Shown in pieces: positions 1-11,664 of a DNA stretch of 64,000 nucleotides. Origin of the DNA: Vicia villosa (lineage: Eukaryota; Streptophyta; Magnoliopsida; Fabales; Fabaceae); NCBI RefSeq assembly GCF_029867415.1, contig NW_026705295.1, forward strand, positions 186,001 through 250,000. The letters are read 5' to 3'. Under the pieces are notes generated by a model, which was not told the origin of the DNA, searched no databases, and worked only from the letters and a program-made list of their open reading frames with translations. A program made the position numbers and the translations under genes. Within the stretch, counting starts at the first letter, position 1. Every line of letters starts with the position of its first letter.

Positions 1-144
1 TCACTTTATTTTAATTGATTTATAAGGGGATTTTATAAGAGATCGAGTTTAATAATAGATATATTAAACCCTATGGCTCTTAATTTTTAACGCCCTTAAT
101 AAATTAAAGCGAGAATTGTATCGGGTAAATTTTGGGGTATGACA
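1..144 (-). mobile_element. 5' end of an Ogre-type LTR, cut by the window edge
   Basis: Read on the minus strand, this segment starts TGTCATACCCCAAAATTT. This is nearly the same start as the LTRs of element C (TGTCATACCCTAAAATTTGC). It abuts a gypsy RNase H reading frame abruptly at 144/145, as expected for an LTR inserted into older gypsy DNA. The rest of the LTR lies outside the window. The family call rests on the first 20 or so bases only. Confidence 0.5.
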
Positions 145-430
145 CTCATATTCTGTTTGGTTATTGGTGGATGGAACTTCAAAGCATAAAGATACCACGG
201 CCATCAATCCAACTCAAACCTCCAAGACGAGGTTGGTGTCACTTCCCATACTGTTGGATGTTCCATCAGTGAATATGTTCCAAATTGTGCTTGGATCTGT
301 GGTGGGCGACGCCATTTATTCTAGAAAATTTATGAACATTTGAGCCTTTAGTGTTTTCCTTGGTTCAAAGAAGATGTTAAAATTAGAGATCTCAAACTTA
401 TCATCCAACTCCCGAGATCTGACATATAAA
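145..430 (-). pseudogene. Ty3/gypsy RNase H remnant
   Basis: Minus-strand translation gives pieces typical of the RT-RNase H and second RNase H region of Tat/Athila-type gypsy pol. A run like FNIFFEPRKTLKAQMFINFL matches the family's connector before the second RNase H. It is followed by WNIFTDGTSNSMGS, with the catalytic-type Asp of the DG(A/T)SN motif, and by FEVPSTNNQTEYE, which resembles the NNxAEYEA motif. At least one in-frame stop is present and the frame ends at the LTR junction at 144/145. Function is lost. Recognition is by motif only. Confidence 0.5.
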
Positions 431-1079
431 GGATGTGCTTAAGGGATATGATTACATAATGGTTCTTATCAATTTTTCCCAAAGTCTATACTTATCTTTT
501 TCTTCTATTTCATGAAGATTGTACTGGGATGATTTTAATAAGTCTAAAAGAATATGGTCCATGATAGAGTAAGACAAGTCAAATTAATAACGCTGGGCGA
601 ATATCCAGGTAACTTCATAGGATGCCTGATGTAATGGATCGAGTAGCCCAAAATCCATGCCAGAGTTCGCCCAAATTACTTAGTAAGTCGCCCAAATTGG
701 ACTTGGAACATTCAAATTAGCTTCATCATCCATCAATTTATTAAACATGGGTGGTGACATGTCCTTACAATAATTGACTGAAATGGCATGTAAATGAGGA
801 AATTTGTCTCCCCGTGATGCAATGAATAATGAGTCCCCCTCTAATCCACCTCTCTAATGGGAAATTGAGATAAATTTGGTTCCTGACTCTCTAAGCCCAA
901 ACCTAAGGAATTGTTGTGTGTGTATTCCATTATCAGAATAAAAGGAATCTCTTTCTCCCAGGAAGTGACACATAGAGCTTCTCACAACCCTACCTAAGCT
1001 AACACTAAACACAACTAAATACTCATTGTACCTTTTAGCAAGTACAAAGATGTTTTTCAAAGTCTTGAATCAAATTGTC
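431..1079. other. Unassigned decayed sequence
   Basis: I see no convincing gene or element boundary here. Minus-strand reading near 440-540 may continue the gypsy RT-RNase H connector, but it is too diverged to claim. The short open frame at 854-1060 resembles no family I know. Confidence 0.4.
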
Positions 1080-1948
1080 TGCTTGTTGAGGAATTTTCTT
1101 TGGGGGTATTTAAGGAGGATACAAATATTTCTTGGGTTCGATGGTCTGAGATGTATAAGACAAAGATTATAGTGGCTCTTTGGGTTCTCAATATTTTCCA
1201 AGTTAATCTTGTTCTTTTAGGTTAATGGTGTCATAAGATCATCTTAGAGGGATTGCTCTGTGGAAGGACATTCTCAAAGCAAGGTATGATTTTCAGTTAC
1301 CTTAGTTACACCTCACAATCCATACAAAGGGATTATATTTGGCTTCATCTTGGTCTAAATTCACCTCTCTTATTAACTCTAATAAGGAATTTACTTCATA
1401 TTGGTTCTTAGATAGAGTTTTCAGGGTGGTGGGTAGTTGACTTTTTATATTGTTTTGGAACGAATATTGGGCCTGATCAATTCCTTTGAGTGAAAAGTTT
1501 AAGAGGCTTTTATAGATGTTAGTTTTAAGAGATATGGAGGAGGGATCTATGGGTGTTTATGTTGTGGGTTAGTAGGGTTTCGGTTTAGGTGAAGGAGATG
1601 TCTCTATGTGTAGGAGTAAGATCTATTGGATACCATGGTTACAACTTTATTTGTGATATCTTTCTCCCATACTAAGAATTCCATGTTGGGGAAACATGAC
1701 CCCAAAGGTGTTTTTCGGTTAGTTCGGCGTATTCGGTCATCTTTGTTGCCTATCAGTTTGAAGGAATTATTTTAGAGGAGGGTATCATTTTTCTTGTTAA
1801 CATCTGGAAGACCTGGCCTCCGTCTAAGGTTATTGTGTTTTTTTGGGAGCTTTTGCATGATAAGGTGTTGTTAAGGAAAAATATGTTTAGAAGGATATCA
1901 CCAAAAATCCGAATAGGACCCAATGTGCTTTCACTAGATGCATGGTAG

Positions 1949-2380
1949 GCCGGAAATCCTGCGGGGTAAGCGGAAATCCAGGGTGTTACATTAAAAAGGC
2001 GCCTTTTTAATGTAACACCCCGATATCCGCTACACGCATCAACCGTGTCGGCCAACCGAACATGTCACCAGCTTAATCAATAATCCCCCTAGGTCCGCTT
2101 ACCGGCTGCCCAGGAAATATTGTTTTTGCCTCCCGCAGGAATCGAACCACGTACCTAGGGTTTAAGTACGTATTCATAGCAATTCCTGCTACCAATTGAT
2201 AGTAGGAATTGCTATGAATACGTACTTAAACCCTAGGTACGTGGTTCGATTCCTGCGGGAGACAAAAACAATATTTCCTGGGCAGCCGGTAAGCGGACCT
2301 AGGGGGATTATTGATTAAGCTGGTGACATGCTCGGTTGGCCGACACGGTTGATGCGTGTAGCGGATATCGGGGTGTTACA
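1949..2380. mobile_element. Fold-back (long inverted repeat) element with 8-bp TSD
   Basis: CATGGTAG occurs directly before (1941-1948) and after (2381-2388) this block, giving an 8-bp target duplication inside LINE sequence. Positions 2011-2380 form an inverted repeat of two arms of about 185 bp with about three mismatches and a loop near 2190-2200. The outer ends read TGTAACACCCCGATATCC. The inner part of each arm, read away from the centre, is tRNA-like: an A-box-like CAATTGGTAGCAGG (left arm), then a perfect B-box GGTTCGATTCC (2239-2249 in the right arm). Between the left target duplication and the arm is a short piece ending GGGTGTTACA, plus a palindromic linker. An 8-bp duplication suggests hAT-type or another cut-and-paste mobilisation. 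No transposase is encoded. Confidence 0.65.
1981..2020. repeat. Perfect 40-bp palindrome
   Basis: GGGTGTTACATTAAAAAGGC is followed at once by its exact reverse complement. The palindrome joins a short copy of the element end to the left arm of the fold-back element, and looks like a hairpin-repair or end-joining junction. Confidence 0.85.
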
Positions 2381-2663
2381 CATGGTAGACTTAGTGAGCC
2401 TTCCTTTTATCACCTACGAATTTGTCATTAATATATGCTAAAATATTTTTAGGTGATTAAGGTGGAAGTTAGTGTTGGATTTGAATTTGCTCACTCTATT
2501 TTTACTATTTGTGGTTCTCTTAGGATAGGAAAAAGATTAAGTATCTTTGATTTGAGTTGTGGTGGTGTGCTTCATTTTGAATACATATTATTATTGTTTT
2601 TTCCTATGAAATGACGGTGTTTGAGAATTAGTTCATATAATTATACTTTCCATTTAGATATTA

Positions 2664-2920
2664 TTCCCTCCGATCTCAAATATAAGCAACAAAAAAATTC
2701 TATGTTCTTAAATATAAGCAAAAAAATTATAATTATTACATTCAATGTAACTATTTCAAATATATCCCTACAATTTTTTTACATTTTAATGTTTGCAAAG
2801 ATTTTCAAAACAAAAAATATGGGTAAAATTAGAAAGAGTGTAAGAATTAAATGCATTTAGACATTCTTCTTGAAGGATGAACTTTTTTGTAAATTCGCTT
2901 ATATATGAGACTAGAGGGAG
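2664..2920. mobile_element. Stowaway-type MITE
   Basis: The left end TTCCCTCCGATCTCAAATAT and the right end (read inverted) CTCCCTCTAGTCTCATATAT form terminal inverted repeats of the Stowaway/Tc1-mariner CTCCCTCCG class. TA dinucleotides flank both ends (2662-2663 and 2921-2922), which is the expected target site. The 257-bp AT-rich interior has no real coding content. Confidence 0.8.
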
Positions 2921-2922
2921 TA

Positions 2923-4666
2923 ATTTATTAGCAAAATATGTGGTCATTCCAGTACTTTGAATTAGCGAATTCTCTTTCCTTTAATTGGCTTGATATTCAT
3001 TAGTGTGGTTAACTGAGAAGAATTGGTTTGAGGTGGCATGATATGAACAAGAGCTTCTCCTTGACCGTGGCTAGAGTTTTGATGAAGACATATACAACAT
3101 CAAAAGAAGAAAAAGATAAAATCAACAATGACATCAAAAGAAGATAAATATGAAGACAATGATTGATGAATGGCGATTGGCAAAGAGTTTCAAAGTTTGA
3201 GTAAAAAGTCTTAATCTTTCACATATCATGATTCATCTCATATATCAGTTAAAAGCTCATAAAAAAATCATTCAAACTTCATCTTAAAAGTTATTATAGA
3301 AAATGCATAAAAACCATTGAAGAAAAGACATCAAAAGTGGTATTTTTCAAAGGAAACTCTGAGGTAATCGATTACTAGTAAGTCATAATCAATTACATTT
3401 ATTTTCATAAATTACGACAGATGAAACAATCAAAAAACAGTTTTTGAACCGCCATAATTTTCTTATTTTTAATAACAACATTCAAAGTTCAATCTTATAG
3501 TTGTTTAAACTTTGGTAATAGATTACTATGCGAAAATCTACACTTTTTCATCAAGAAATGGCACCTTTTGAGATGAGAAATCTTTATGGAACCCCTTTAT
3601 TCTTGTATATCTATTCATAGGATTTCATAACATGTATTTAAGGATTTGTACATCAATATTCAAACATATCTCTTTCATACAAATAATTTTAAATAATTCA
3701 AATTATTTTTCAAATATTCATATAACTTTAACAATGAAACTTTGTGCATAATTTTCATATCATTCAAAGTGTTTCATTAAAAATTTATGGGCACTTAAGT
3801 ATATAAGTTTGAATTGTGATAAAGAAAAAGAAAAGAATCATTTACTTGGAATACAATTCAAAATAAATTTAATCAAATTACTAAAAGTGTATTGTAACTT
3901 AATCATCAAGTTTGTGGTGATAAGTTGTTTGTGTAAAAGGTCCTTTGAACTGGGTTGACTCACACTCTACCATAGTGTTTGGTGTTTTGTGAAAAAGGTT
4001 TATTCAATTCGGTTGATTCAAAGTCCACCATAGGTTTGATATATGTGTATGCTTTAGAAGCTTGTAAAGAAGTCTTTGTGTGAGACTTGTACTAGAATCT
4101 AAAAATATTGAAAAATCTTTCAAAATATAAAGGGTCTAGATGTACCCTTGGTTGATAAGGGAAAATAGTATAAATCATTATGTTATTTATTTTTAAGAAC
4201 TTTAATTTTTTGCACTATTATTATCCTTTGAACCAAAAAACCCGTTGCTTACATTTCTTAAGAAAAACTAAGAACATTGTGCATATACGAGAAAAATCCA
4301 GCAACATTAATTCACCATCCTCTTAGGTTGCATCTCGTAGTTACACATGACAATGAGGTACGACAGAGACAAGTTTTACCCATTTGTATCCAAACCCGAA
4401 TCCTATTTAATATTAATCTCTTGCCTAAACCTAAAAGAGGATTAATAATTGAACTCAAAAGATATCCTAAACACTTCTAGGTATCCTCACGTTGCCCCCA
4501 TCCTCACATTAGAATCAATTATTTTTTTAAGGTTTAAATAGTTCATTTCTTCAAACTCATAATCAACTTCAAACTCTAACAAATATTAAAATACAATACA
4601 ATTTATTATAATCCTGAAAATTTGCAAAGATATGTTTAAAAAATTTCAAATATTAAAGTAAAATGA
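2923..4666. other. Intergenic AT-rich sequence, possible old LTR remnants
   Basis: I see no gene. Palindromic GTAATCGATTAC (about 3364) and a near copy around 3513 recall motifs in legume gypsy LTRs. Two diverged direct repeats around 3935-4040 (containing TCCTTTGAACTGGGTTGA and TTATTCAATTCGGTTGA) may be from an old LTR. No boundaries could be set. Confidence 0.35.
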
Positions 4667-5154
4667 CATATTTTATTATTAGTCCTTATAAAAAATGATA
4701 TATTTTAGTCCCTACAAAATTTTTATGCATGCAGTTTTAGTCCATGCTATTTTTTAAAATTTTGAAAACTATTTAATTACCTCTAAACTTTTAAATTTTT
4801 GAACAATTTTTTTCATATGTGTTTAGAATACTATAAAATGTCTATTTACCAAATTATTGAATTTTTTAGAATGAGAAGAATTAAATATGAATTTTTAAAA
4901 TTTTAAAAGATAATGATAAAAAGTAATTCAAATCTCGTCTTAGAAATCAAATTTTGAGTTCCTTTTTCTAGAAAATTTTTATAACGTTCTAAACATGTCT
5001 GTAAAATAATCATTCAAAAATACAAATCGGTTTAACAATAGGGACTGAAACTACGTGCATAATAATTTTGTAGGGACGAAAACATGTAACTTTTTTAATA
5101 TGGACCAAAAACAAAATTTGATAATTTTATAGGGACCAAAAACTATTTAACCCA
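4667..5154. mobile_element. Inverted-repeat MITE-like element (TTAGTCCCTACAAAAT family)
   Basis: Left positions of about 4680-4750 contain TTTTAGTCCCTACAAAATTT and a GCAGTTTTAGTCC run. Right positions of about 5037-5110 carry the reverse complement with modest divergence. The right end extends further into repeats of GGGACCAAAAAC. This is a non-coding fold-back repeat of a kind widespread in plants. The left end looks shorter than the right, so the true left boundary or a truncation is uncertain. Confidence 0.5.
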
Positions 5155-5620
5155 TGTATTAATCAAATAATTAATAATATAAATCAACAAAAATATTATA
5201 AATTATCAACGAAGCGAGTTCAAGAATGAGTTTGAGGTGGGTACTAATGACAACCTATCACCATGTAATTTTATTAGTAGTTTCAAATGTTTTAGTTAGT
5301 CATTGTGAAGAAATATTTGGTTTTGGAGGAAAAATTAGCAATGAGTGAAGAAAATACTAAAGTTGTCAAAAGTAGAAGAAAACAAGAATTTTGGAAAGCT
5401 AAATAAGCCATGAAGCTTTTGGAAAAATTGTGCCATGATGCAAACCAATTTTGATGCGATCTTGGTGGGGTTTTTGCTGATCATGACATAATAAAAAACA
5501 ATCGCAACACGATTGCTGACATGCACCTAATTTTTTAAATAGAAAAATTTCAAAATTTTTAAGGGTCAAACTTTTTCGAGATCAAAAGTGAATGAAAAAA
5601 ATTGCAAGAAGTACCTCTCA
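5155..5620. other. No feature recognised
   Basis: AT-rich sequence between the MITE and the degenerate copia. The minus-strand open frame at 5335-5526 resembles no known protein. The copia may begin within the last few dozen bases. Confidence 0.4.
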
Positions 5621-8600
5621 GCCCTCTCATCCATGGCATTAGTATCTACCCTGGTCTCCTTGGGGATGGAACCCACCTCTTTGTGGTATACCTCATTGCC
5701 TTTACCCTACATTTCAATAGACTCATCCTACCGGACCTTCTAAGCAATCATGCATCCTAGGTTACCTCCCTCGGGCTCACACTACCACATCTTCCCCAAC
5801 TTCCACTAACATTGCAGTTGCTATGCATACCATGTCCCTCAATCCTCCAAACAACGCGTGGTACATGGACACTAGAGCTTCGTCTCATACAACAATATCA
5901 CAAGGTAATATCTCATCTTATTCTAATTTGAGTCATTTAAATCTGAAACTAATTATTGGAAGTGGACAAGGTATTCCAATTCAAGGGTCTGGTCACACAA
6001 CTTTACCTACATCTCACAAACAAAAACCTTTAAACCTTAACCATGTTTTACACACACCACAAATTATTAAAAATTTGATACATGTGTGACAACTCACTAC
6101 TGACAATAATGTTTTTGTTTCCTTTGATCAATTTAGTTTCTCGATATTTGACTTTCAGACGGAGACTTCTTTCATGAGATGTAATAGCCTTGGCGATCTA
6201 TATTCGGTCACCTCTCACTCTCACTTTGCTGGTATTGCTTCCAATCTCTGGCACAGTCGTCTCAGCCATCCTAGTCATTTTATGTTGCAGTCTCTTCATA
6301 AAATAAATTTCATTAGTAGTGAACATTTGAATAAGAAAATTTTGTAATTCCTATGTTTCACAAACATGTTAAATTGCCTTTTAATGAGGTGAGTGGGGTA
6401 GCTCAATTGACACTTTCTAGTATGGTTAAGGAAGTTGTTGGTCCATGGTTCAATACCTGGAAGCAACATTTATTTGTAAACAGGTTGTTGATAATTTATA
6501 AATCAACAACTTTAAAAAATTGTCTTTTAATTTTTCCAAAAATGTTACTTTAATGCCTTTTGATATTATACTTATACACAATGATTTATGGACATCACCA
6601 ATTTTAAGCTCTTCTAGTCATCGGTCTTATGTTTTATTATTGAATGATTATTTTGATATTTAGTGGACATTTCCGCTAAGCAACAAGTCTCAAGTTTTTA
6701 AAAAGTTCACCTCACTTTCTAGTCAAATTCGTACACAATTTTCTCAAACTGTTAAATGTTTTCAATGTGATAATGGGCGTGAGTATAATAATTCACTATT
6801 TCATAAATATTGTGTTGATAATGGTATTATTTTTTGTTTCTATTTACCTCACACTTCATCACAAAATAGAAAAGCAAAACGTAAAATACACACTATTAAC
6901 AACATGATTTGCCCTCTTCTCTCTCATTCATATGTCCCATCCTCGTTTTGGCATCACACATTTCAAATGGCCACCTATATTCTTAATATCCTTTCCTAAA
7001 AGAATTTGTCCAATTACTTCCCTACCCAACTTCTGTATCATCGTGATCCATCCTACACACCTTCACATCTTTGGTTGTCTTTGTTTTCCATTGTTTCCAT
7101 CCACTATCATTAATAAACGACAACCCCGATCGACCCTGTGTGTCTTCTTAGTGTATCCCACTAATCTTAGAGGTTACAAATGTTTTGTTTTGTCACATAG
7201 AATGATCATCATTTTATGACATTTTATATTTGATGAGACATAGTTTCCCTTTGCCAGCATGCCTTGTCCATCTCTCACCATATATGATTGCATCACTAAT
7301 GACTTGCACCCATCTATTGTCGATTAATGGACCAATCCCACCTTTCAACCTCTTACCAATAACCATCATATAGCTGACCATCATCCATATCATTCACTAG
7401 ACTACATCATTCCGCTCATGCATCCTCCTTCCCTTCCACGGCTACATTCGATACCTCCCCATCACTTACACCACTAGCCCAGCCTACACCATCCATTAGG
7501 ACTATGGTCACCCGTAGCATGCAGGGTATTTACAAACCCAGTAAACTCTTTGAATTTTCTATTACCATTGAAGATCCGACCATCTCACCTCTTCTCAAAA
7601 GTACCAAAATAGCCTTATCTGACCCAAATTGAAAATTCACATTGCAATATGAATTTAATACTCTTATTAGAAATAATACGTGGAATATGGTTCCATGACC
7701 TTGTGATGTTAACATTATTCGTTGTATGTGGATTTTTCACCATATAAAGAAATATAACGGCTATTTTGAGAATTATAACGCTTGTCTTGTAGGTGATGGA
7801 ATATCATAAATTGTAAGTGAAGATTATGATGAGACATTCAGTCCCGTGGTCAAACCGGTAACTATTTACACTATTCTCACCATTGCTCTGTCCAAATCAT
7901 GGCCCATTCATTAGCTAGATGTCTATAATGAATTTTTACATGGTGATCTTCATGAGGCAGTTTATATGCATCACCCATTGGGTTTTCATGATCCTCATCA
8001 CCCAGATTATGTGTGCCACTGGAGAAAATCACTCTATGGTCTTAAGCAAGCTCCTCATGCTTGGTACCAGTGCTTTGCTAACTTTGTCGCCACCATTGGA
8101 TTTCAGCATAGTATCCCCACTCTTCATCTACCACCGTGGCTCCAACATGGCTTACATCTTACTTTATGTTGATGACATCATTCTTATCACCTCCTCTCAT
8201 GACCTACGCAAGTCTATCATGGTACTCCTTGCCTCCGAGTTTTCTATGAAGTATCTGGGAGAACTGAAGCTGAGTACCTATGCCGATAATCTATATGATG
8301 ATCCTACATTATATTAGAGTCTTGTCGTTGCTTTTTCGTATCTCATATTACCCTTCTTGACATCTCCAAGTGTGTCTTCACATGCATGCTCCCTCCACAT
8401 AGCACCTGCTTGCACTGAAATGCATCCTACGTTATGTTCAGAGCACCTTACAATATGGTTTGCATCTCTATCCTTCTCCCATCGAGAAGCTTGTTTCCTA
8501 CGTAGATGCTAATTGGAGTGGATGTCCCAACACTCATCGATCTACTTCGGGTTGTTGTGTTTTTCTTGGTGACACCTTAATTTTATGGTCTTCCAAGCGA

Positions 8601-8973
8601 CAATCCACACTTTCTCGTTCCAGTGCAGAGGCTGTGTACCCGAATGTTTCTAATGCGATTTTAGAATCATGTTGGCTCCGCAAATTTCTCTTGGAACTTC
8701 ATTTTTCTATTTTCTAGGCTACTCGTGTGTACTGTGACAATGTTAATGTTATCTACATATCCGACAATCCTATCCAGCATCAGCACTTAAAACACATTGA
8801 GATAGACATTCACTTTTGTTCAAGAGAATGTCGTTCGTGGTCAAGCCCGCGTTCTTCATGTTTCTTCCCAGCACCAAATTGCTGATATCTTCACCAAAGG
8901 CCTCCCTAAAGCTCTTTGATAATTTTTGGATTAGTCTAAACGTTCGTCAACTTCCCGCTTCGACTGCGGAGGT
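5621..8973 (+). pseudogene. Degenerate Ty1/copia gag-pol
   Basis: Copia domains appear in order on the plus strand but are spread over shifting frames with many stops. They are: a protease motif region NAWYMDTRASSHTT near 5855 (normally DTGAS, the Gly replaced); a gag-pre-integrase SNLWHSRLSHPSHFM near 6240; the end of its zinc finger HVKLPF near 6363; an integrase run CDNGREYNN near 6770; reverse transcriptase LYGLKQAPHAWYQCF near 8030 and YVDDIILITSS near 8165; RNase H YVDANWSGCPNTHRSTSGC near 8497; and the terminal QIADIFTKGLPKAL near 8880. A 3' LTR follows at once. The element cannot make a working polyprotein. The 5' LTR and gag are not recognisable. Confidence 0.8.
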
Positions 8974-9123
8974 GTGATAGAATATGTATTTATTTATATA
9001 TAAGAGTTTCACATCGACTATAACATGTGATGAATTGTAAATCTCTCTCTATATATAATATAATCTCTATAGTGCTATTCTCACACAATTGATGTCAATA
9101 TCTCTCATTATCTCATATTTCCA
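8974..9123 (+). repeat. Short 3' LTR of the degenerate copia
   Basis: After the pol end and a purine stretch (GCGGAGGTG), sequence from TGATAGAATATG to TATTTCCA has TG...CA ends and a TATA-rich centre, as expected for a short (about 150 bp) copia LTR. No 5' partner was found, so the limits are approximate. Confidence 0.5.
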
Positions 9124-10371
9124 CTAAAAAAACTGAATTTACATAGTGGGTATGTATTTATAATACATTAACTGAACTACAAGTTAAACATGCAACAAGC
9201 AAATATATAATACAAATTAAAAAGTCAAACATAACCAACTTACAATTTAAAACAAAGTTAAAAATTACTTTGAAATAAGCTGAAAGTCAGCAGTTATTAA
9301 ATTAAAGCGAAATGCATGTTAGTATATACAATATTATATATCATATCACCGACTACATGATTCTCTTTAATCATATGATTTAATGGTAAACATTACATCT
9401 CTTCCCCATATGATGTCGTACGGCAAATTTGATCAATAAGGTACGTACTGTACTTTTCTTAGAGAACAATTAAATGTATACATTTATCAATATACTATTT
9501 AATATGATCACTTAAATAAATTCACTTTTCAAATATAGCTTTGAACATACTATATGTCAACAAAAAGAAAATTGTTGGACGTACTACTAATTTTTTAAGC
9601 CAGATTACTTATGTAGACTTGTTTTATAAGCAAAACCTTTCATGTTAACCAGTGATAGATTTAAATAAGGTTTTGTATAGAACAACTCATGATTGAGTGT
9701 TAGTGGAGAGTCCATACCACGACGGTGTTATTAATATATTAATATCTTCAAAATATTCACATAATCTCCATGTGGTTTTACATATAAAATAACTGTGTTT
9801 TAAGCAAGTATAGCCAATAGTATTCAAAAGTCAAGCCTTCACCATCAAATTGTATAGTTAGACTAAGAACATGTCTTACTTTTATTGTACGATAATGTTT
9901 GTACGATGTTGTTTTCACACATGTAATTTTATATGATATACGCAAAGAAACAGTTCAACACTACTAAAAACTATCTAAATTATTTAAAAAAATTAACACT
10001 GTTAATTTTTAATGTAGGAAGGTGTAAACCCACTAAAATATTATAAAAGATAATACATGTTAGTATGAGGAGTACTAAACGAACCACCTCAAGAGAAAGC
10101 AAGAAATATAATAAGAAACGCCAAAAACATAAAAGCATCAGTACAGCCAAAAATTTCGAAGAATCTCGTAGAAAAAACACCCGAGCAATTAAAAACCTTA
10201 TTAATAGGGTTCAGGCTATAAGTAAGATAGCAAGGACCGCATCAAGAGATTAGAGAGCAAGAGAGAACCAAAAACCACAAATCACTGTTTACCTTAAAAT
10301 CATGATGGTTCTTTATTGGTTCAGACAGATGATATGATTCTAAAATCAATTAGAGAAAGTGTATGAGTTCA
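9124..10371. other. No feature recognised
   Basis: AT-rich sequence with no domain, repeat boundary or RNA gene that I can support. The small Lys/Arg-rich frame at 10065-10253 overlaps an antisense frame and has no family resemblance. Confidence 0.4.
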
Positions 10372-10663
10372 TATTAGGAGATCCTAAAGTTTCACATTGA
10401 TTAGAGATAGAGTATTGAAAGAATATATATAGAGGGACACTCCTCACCTTATCAACCGGTTTTGTAAGGATGAGTTAGGTCAAACTCTAATATGGTATCA
10501 GAGCCTACCGATCGGACGATGGGCCGCCCACCGTTAATATCCACGCACCAAGCCCAAAAAGAATGCAGAGCGTGAGGGGGTGTATTAGGAAGATCCTAAA
10601 ATTCCACATTGGTTAGAGATAGAGCATTGAAAGAGTATATATAGAGGAATACTCCTCACCTTA
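10372..10663 (+). mobile_element. TRIM (miniature LTR retrotransposon)
   Basis: Two direct repeats of about 81 bp (10372-10452 and 10581-10663) begin TATTAGGA.GATCCTAAA, contain CACATTGRTTAGAGATAGAG and a TATATATAGAGG box, and end CTCCTCACCTTA. Between them lie a primer-binding site TGGTATCAGAGCC (10493-10505, initiator tRNA-Met type) and a purine tract GTGAGGGGGTGT just before the second repeat. This is LTR-PBS-PPT-LTR in under 300 bp with no coding region. The second LTR is interrupted at 10663 by a solo LTR. Confidence 0.75.
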
Positions 10664-11533
10664 TGTTTACCAGTGATTTCTGATAAACAACTGCTAGTCT
10701 TCCAAGAGCATAAACTTTGGTAACTTACAAGATCGACTGGATTGGTCCTAGGACATGTGTCTCGAATGCTAGTGTTATCATAATCTGACTCATTGTTTAT
10801 ATTTAAATGATTAAGTTTATGTATGATGATGAATGACTTTTACAATGGTTAGGGTTCGACAATGAACCATGAAATAGAGAAGTATAAAGACTTTGACAAA
10901 AATATATAAATTTCCTATGAAAGTAAAAGAGTATGGCATTAAAGTAAAGGATATCGAAAATAAAGATGACGATTCGAAATGTAAATTTGACTGGAAACTA
11001 AATGACAATAAACAATGTAAAGTAATTTGTGTTTATATAAAGGCAATAAATTGACTTCGAATAAAATAAACAAGGTGTTCTTGCACATACATTTGTTCAG
11101 CAAAGACTCGTTTCTCTAACGCTGGTACTTTGAGTATTTTTATGAATTTTGTATATCTGTTTGAACACACCAAATCTAAACATTTAGACTCCTATTTATA
11201 CTAGTTCGACCCTAACGGTCCCTACATAAACGATTGCCATGTTTGTAGCCTCAAACGTTTCCTCTTTAAGATGCTTCCACGTGTTCGCCTGATCATATAT
11301 CCCCATTTGAATTTCGAATATCTCCCGCTCGAGGCTTCGAGTTTGGGCGAACACTATTGTCAAAAGTGAACTTATAAATATTTCGAGGATTCTTCTAAGT
11401 TTATACTTCGACATAAATATTATTTCTTTCGAAGACCATTTGCACGAAATACTTCTTCCACACCAATTTCCATAACACTTCGAATATATAACTTCGGGTT
11501 ACCCAGGTTTAGAATCGAAATCTCTAGCTAACA
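10664..11533 (-). mobile_element. Solo LTR (870 bp) with TSD CCTTA
   Basis: The block starts TGTTTACC and ends GCTAACA (TG...CA). It is flanked by CCTTA at 10659-10663 and 11534-11538. It splits the TRIM, whose sequence resumes after the right duplication. Minus-strand reading shows a TATAAATA box, supporting a minus-strand LTR. No internal region, primer site or second LTR is seen, so recombination between two LTRs is the likely origin. The family is unknown. Confidence 0.75.
11193..11200 (-). promoter_or_regulatory. Putative TATA box of the solo LTR
   Basis: TATAAATA on the minus strand, followed downstream by AGGAGTC, about 335 bp from the LTR's 5' end at 11533. Position and context fit an LTR core promoter. 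Confidence 0.45.
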
Positions 11534-11580
11534 CCTTACCCACCGATTTTGTAAGGATGAATTAGGTCAAACTATAATAG
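11534..11580 (+). mobile_element. Continuation of the TRIM, truncated internal region
   Basis: After the right CCTTA duplication the sequence reads on as TRIM internal DNA (GATTTTGTAAGGATGAATTAGGTCAAACT), matching 10456-10490 with few changes, and stops before the primer site. An internal segment therefore followed the second LTR, so this TRIM had more than two LTRs before decay. Confidence 0.65.
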
Positions 11581-11664
11581 TTCACATCTTTTACACATAG
11601 AAACTATTTTTAGGTTAAAAATACTTTTTTCCTTCACTTCTTTCGCACTTGTTAAAACACCATT

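Larger units (their letters stand above)
1080..2600 (+). pseudogene. LINE (L1-type) pol 3' end, interrupted by a fold-back element
   Basis: Plus-strand translation in shifting frames gives the tail of a plant LINE reverse transcriptase and its zinc-binding zf-RVT region. LWKDILKARYDF lies near 1260-1300, DRVFRVVGS then LFILFWNEYWA near 1410-1470, and SIPLSEKFKRLL after it. NIWKTWPPSKVIVFFWELLH lies near 1800-1860. Stops and frameshifts are frequent, so this is a dead copy. The fold-back element at 1949-2380 and its target duplication interrupt it, and weak homology to the LINE tail resumes after 2388. The 5' half of the LINE is not visible. The outer limits are approximate. Confidence 0.6.

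Noticed and set aside
1753..2055. 100-aa minus-strand ORF
   Set aside because: It crosses the border of the fold-back element and the 40-bp palindrome, so it cannot be an old gene.
10065..10253. 62-aa Lys/Arg-rich ORF
   Set aside because: No homology that I recognise, overlapped by an antisense ORF, in AT-rich sequence without promoter or context.
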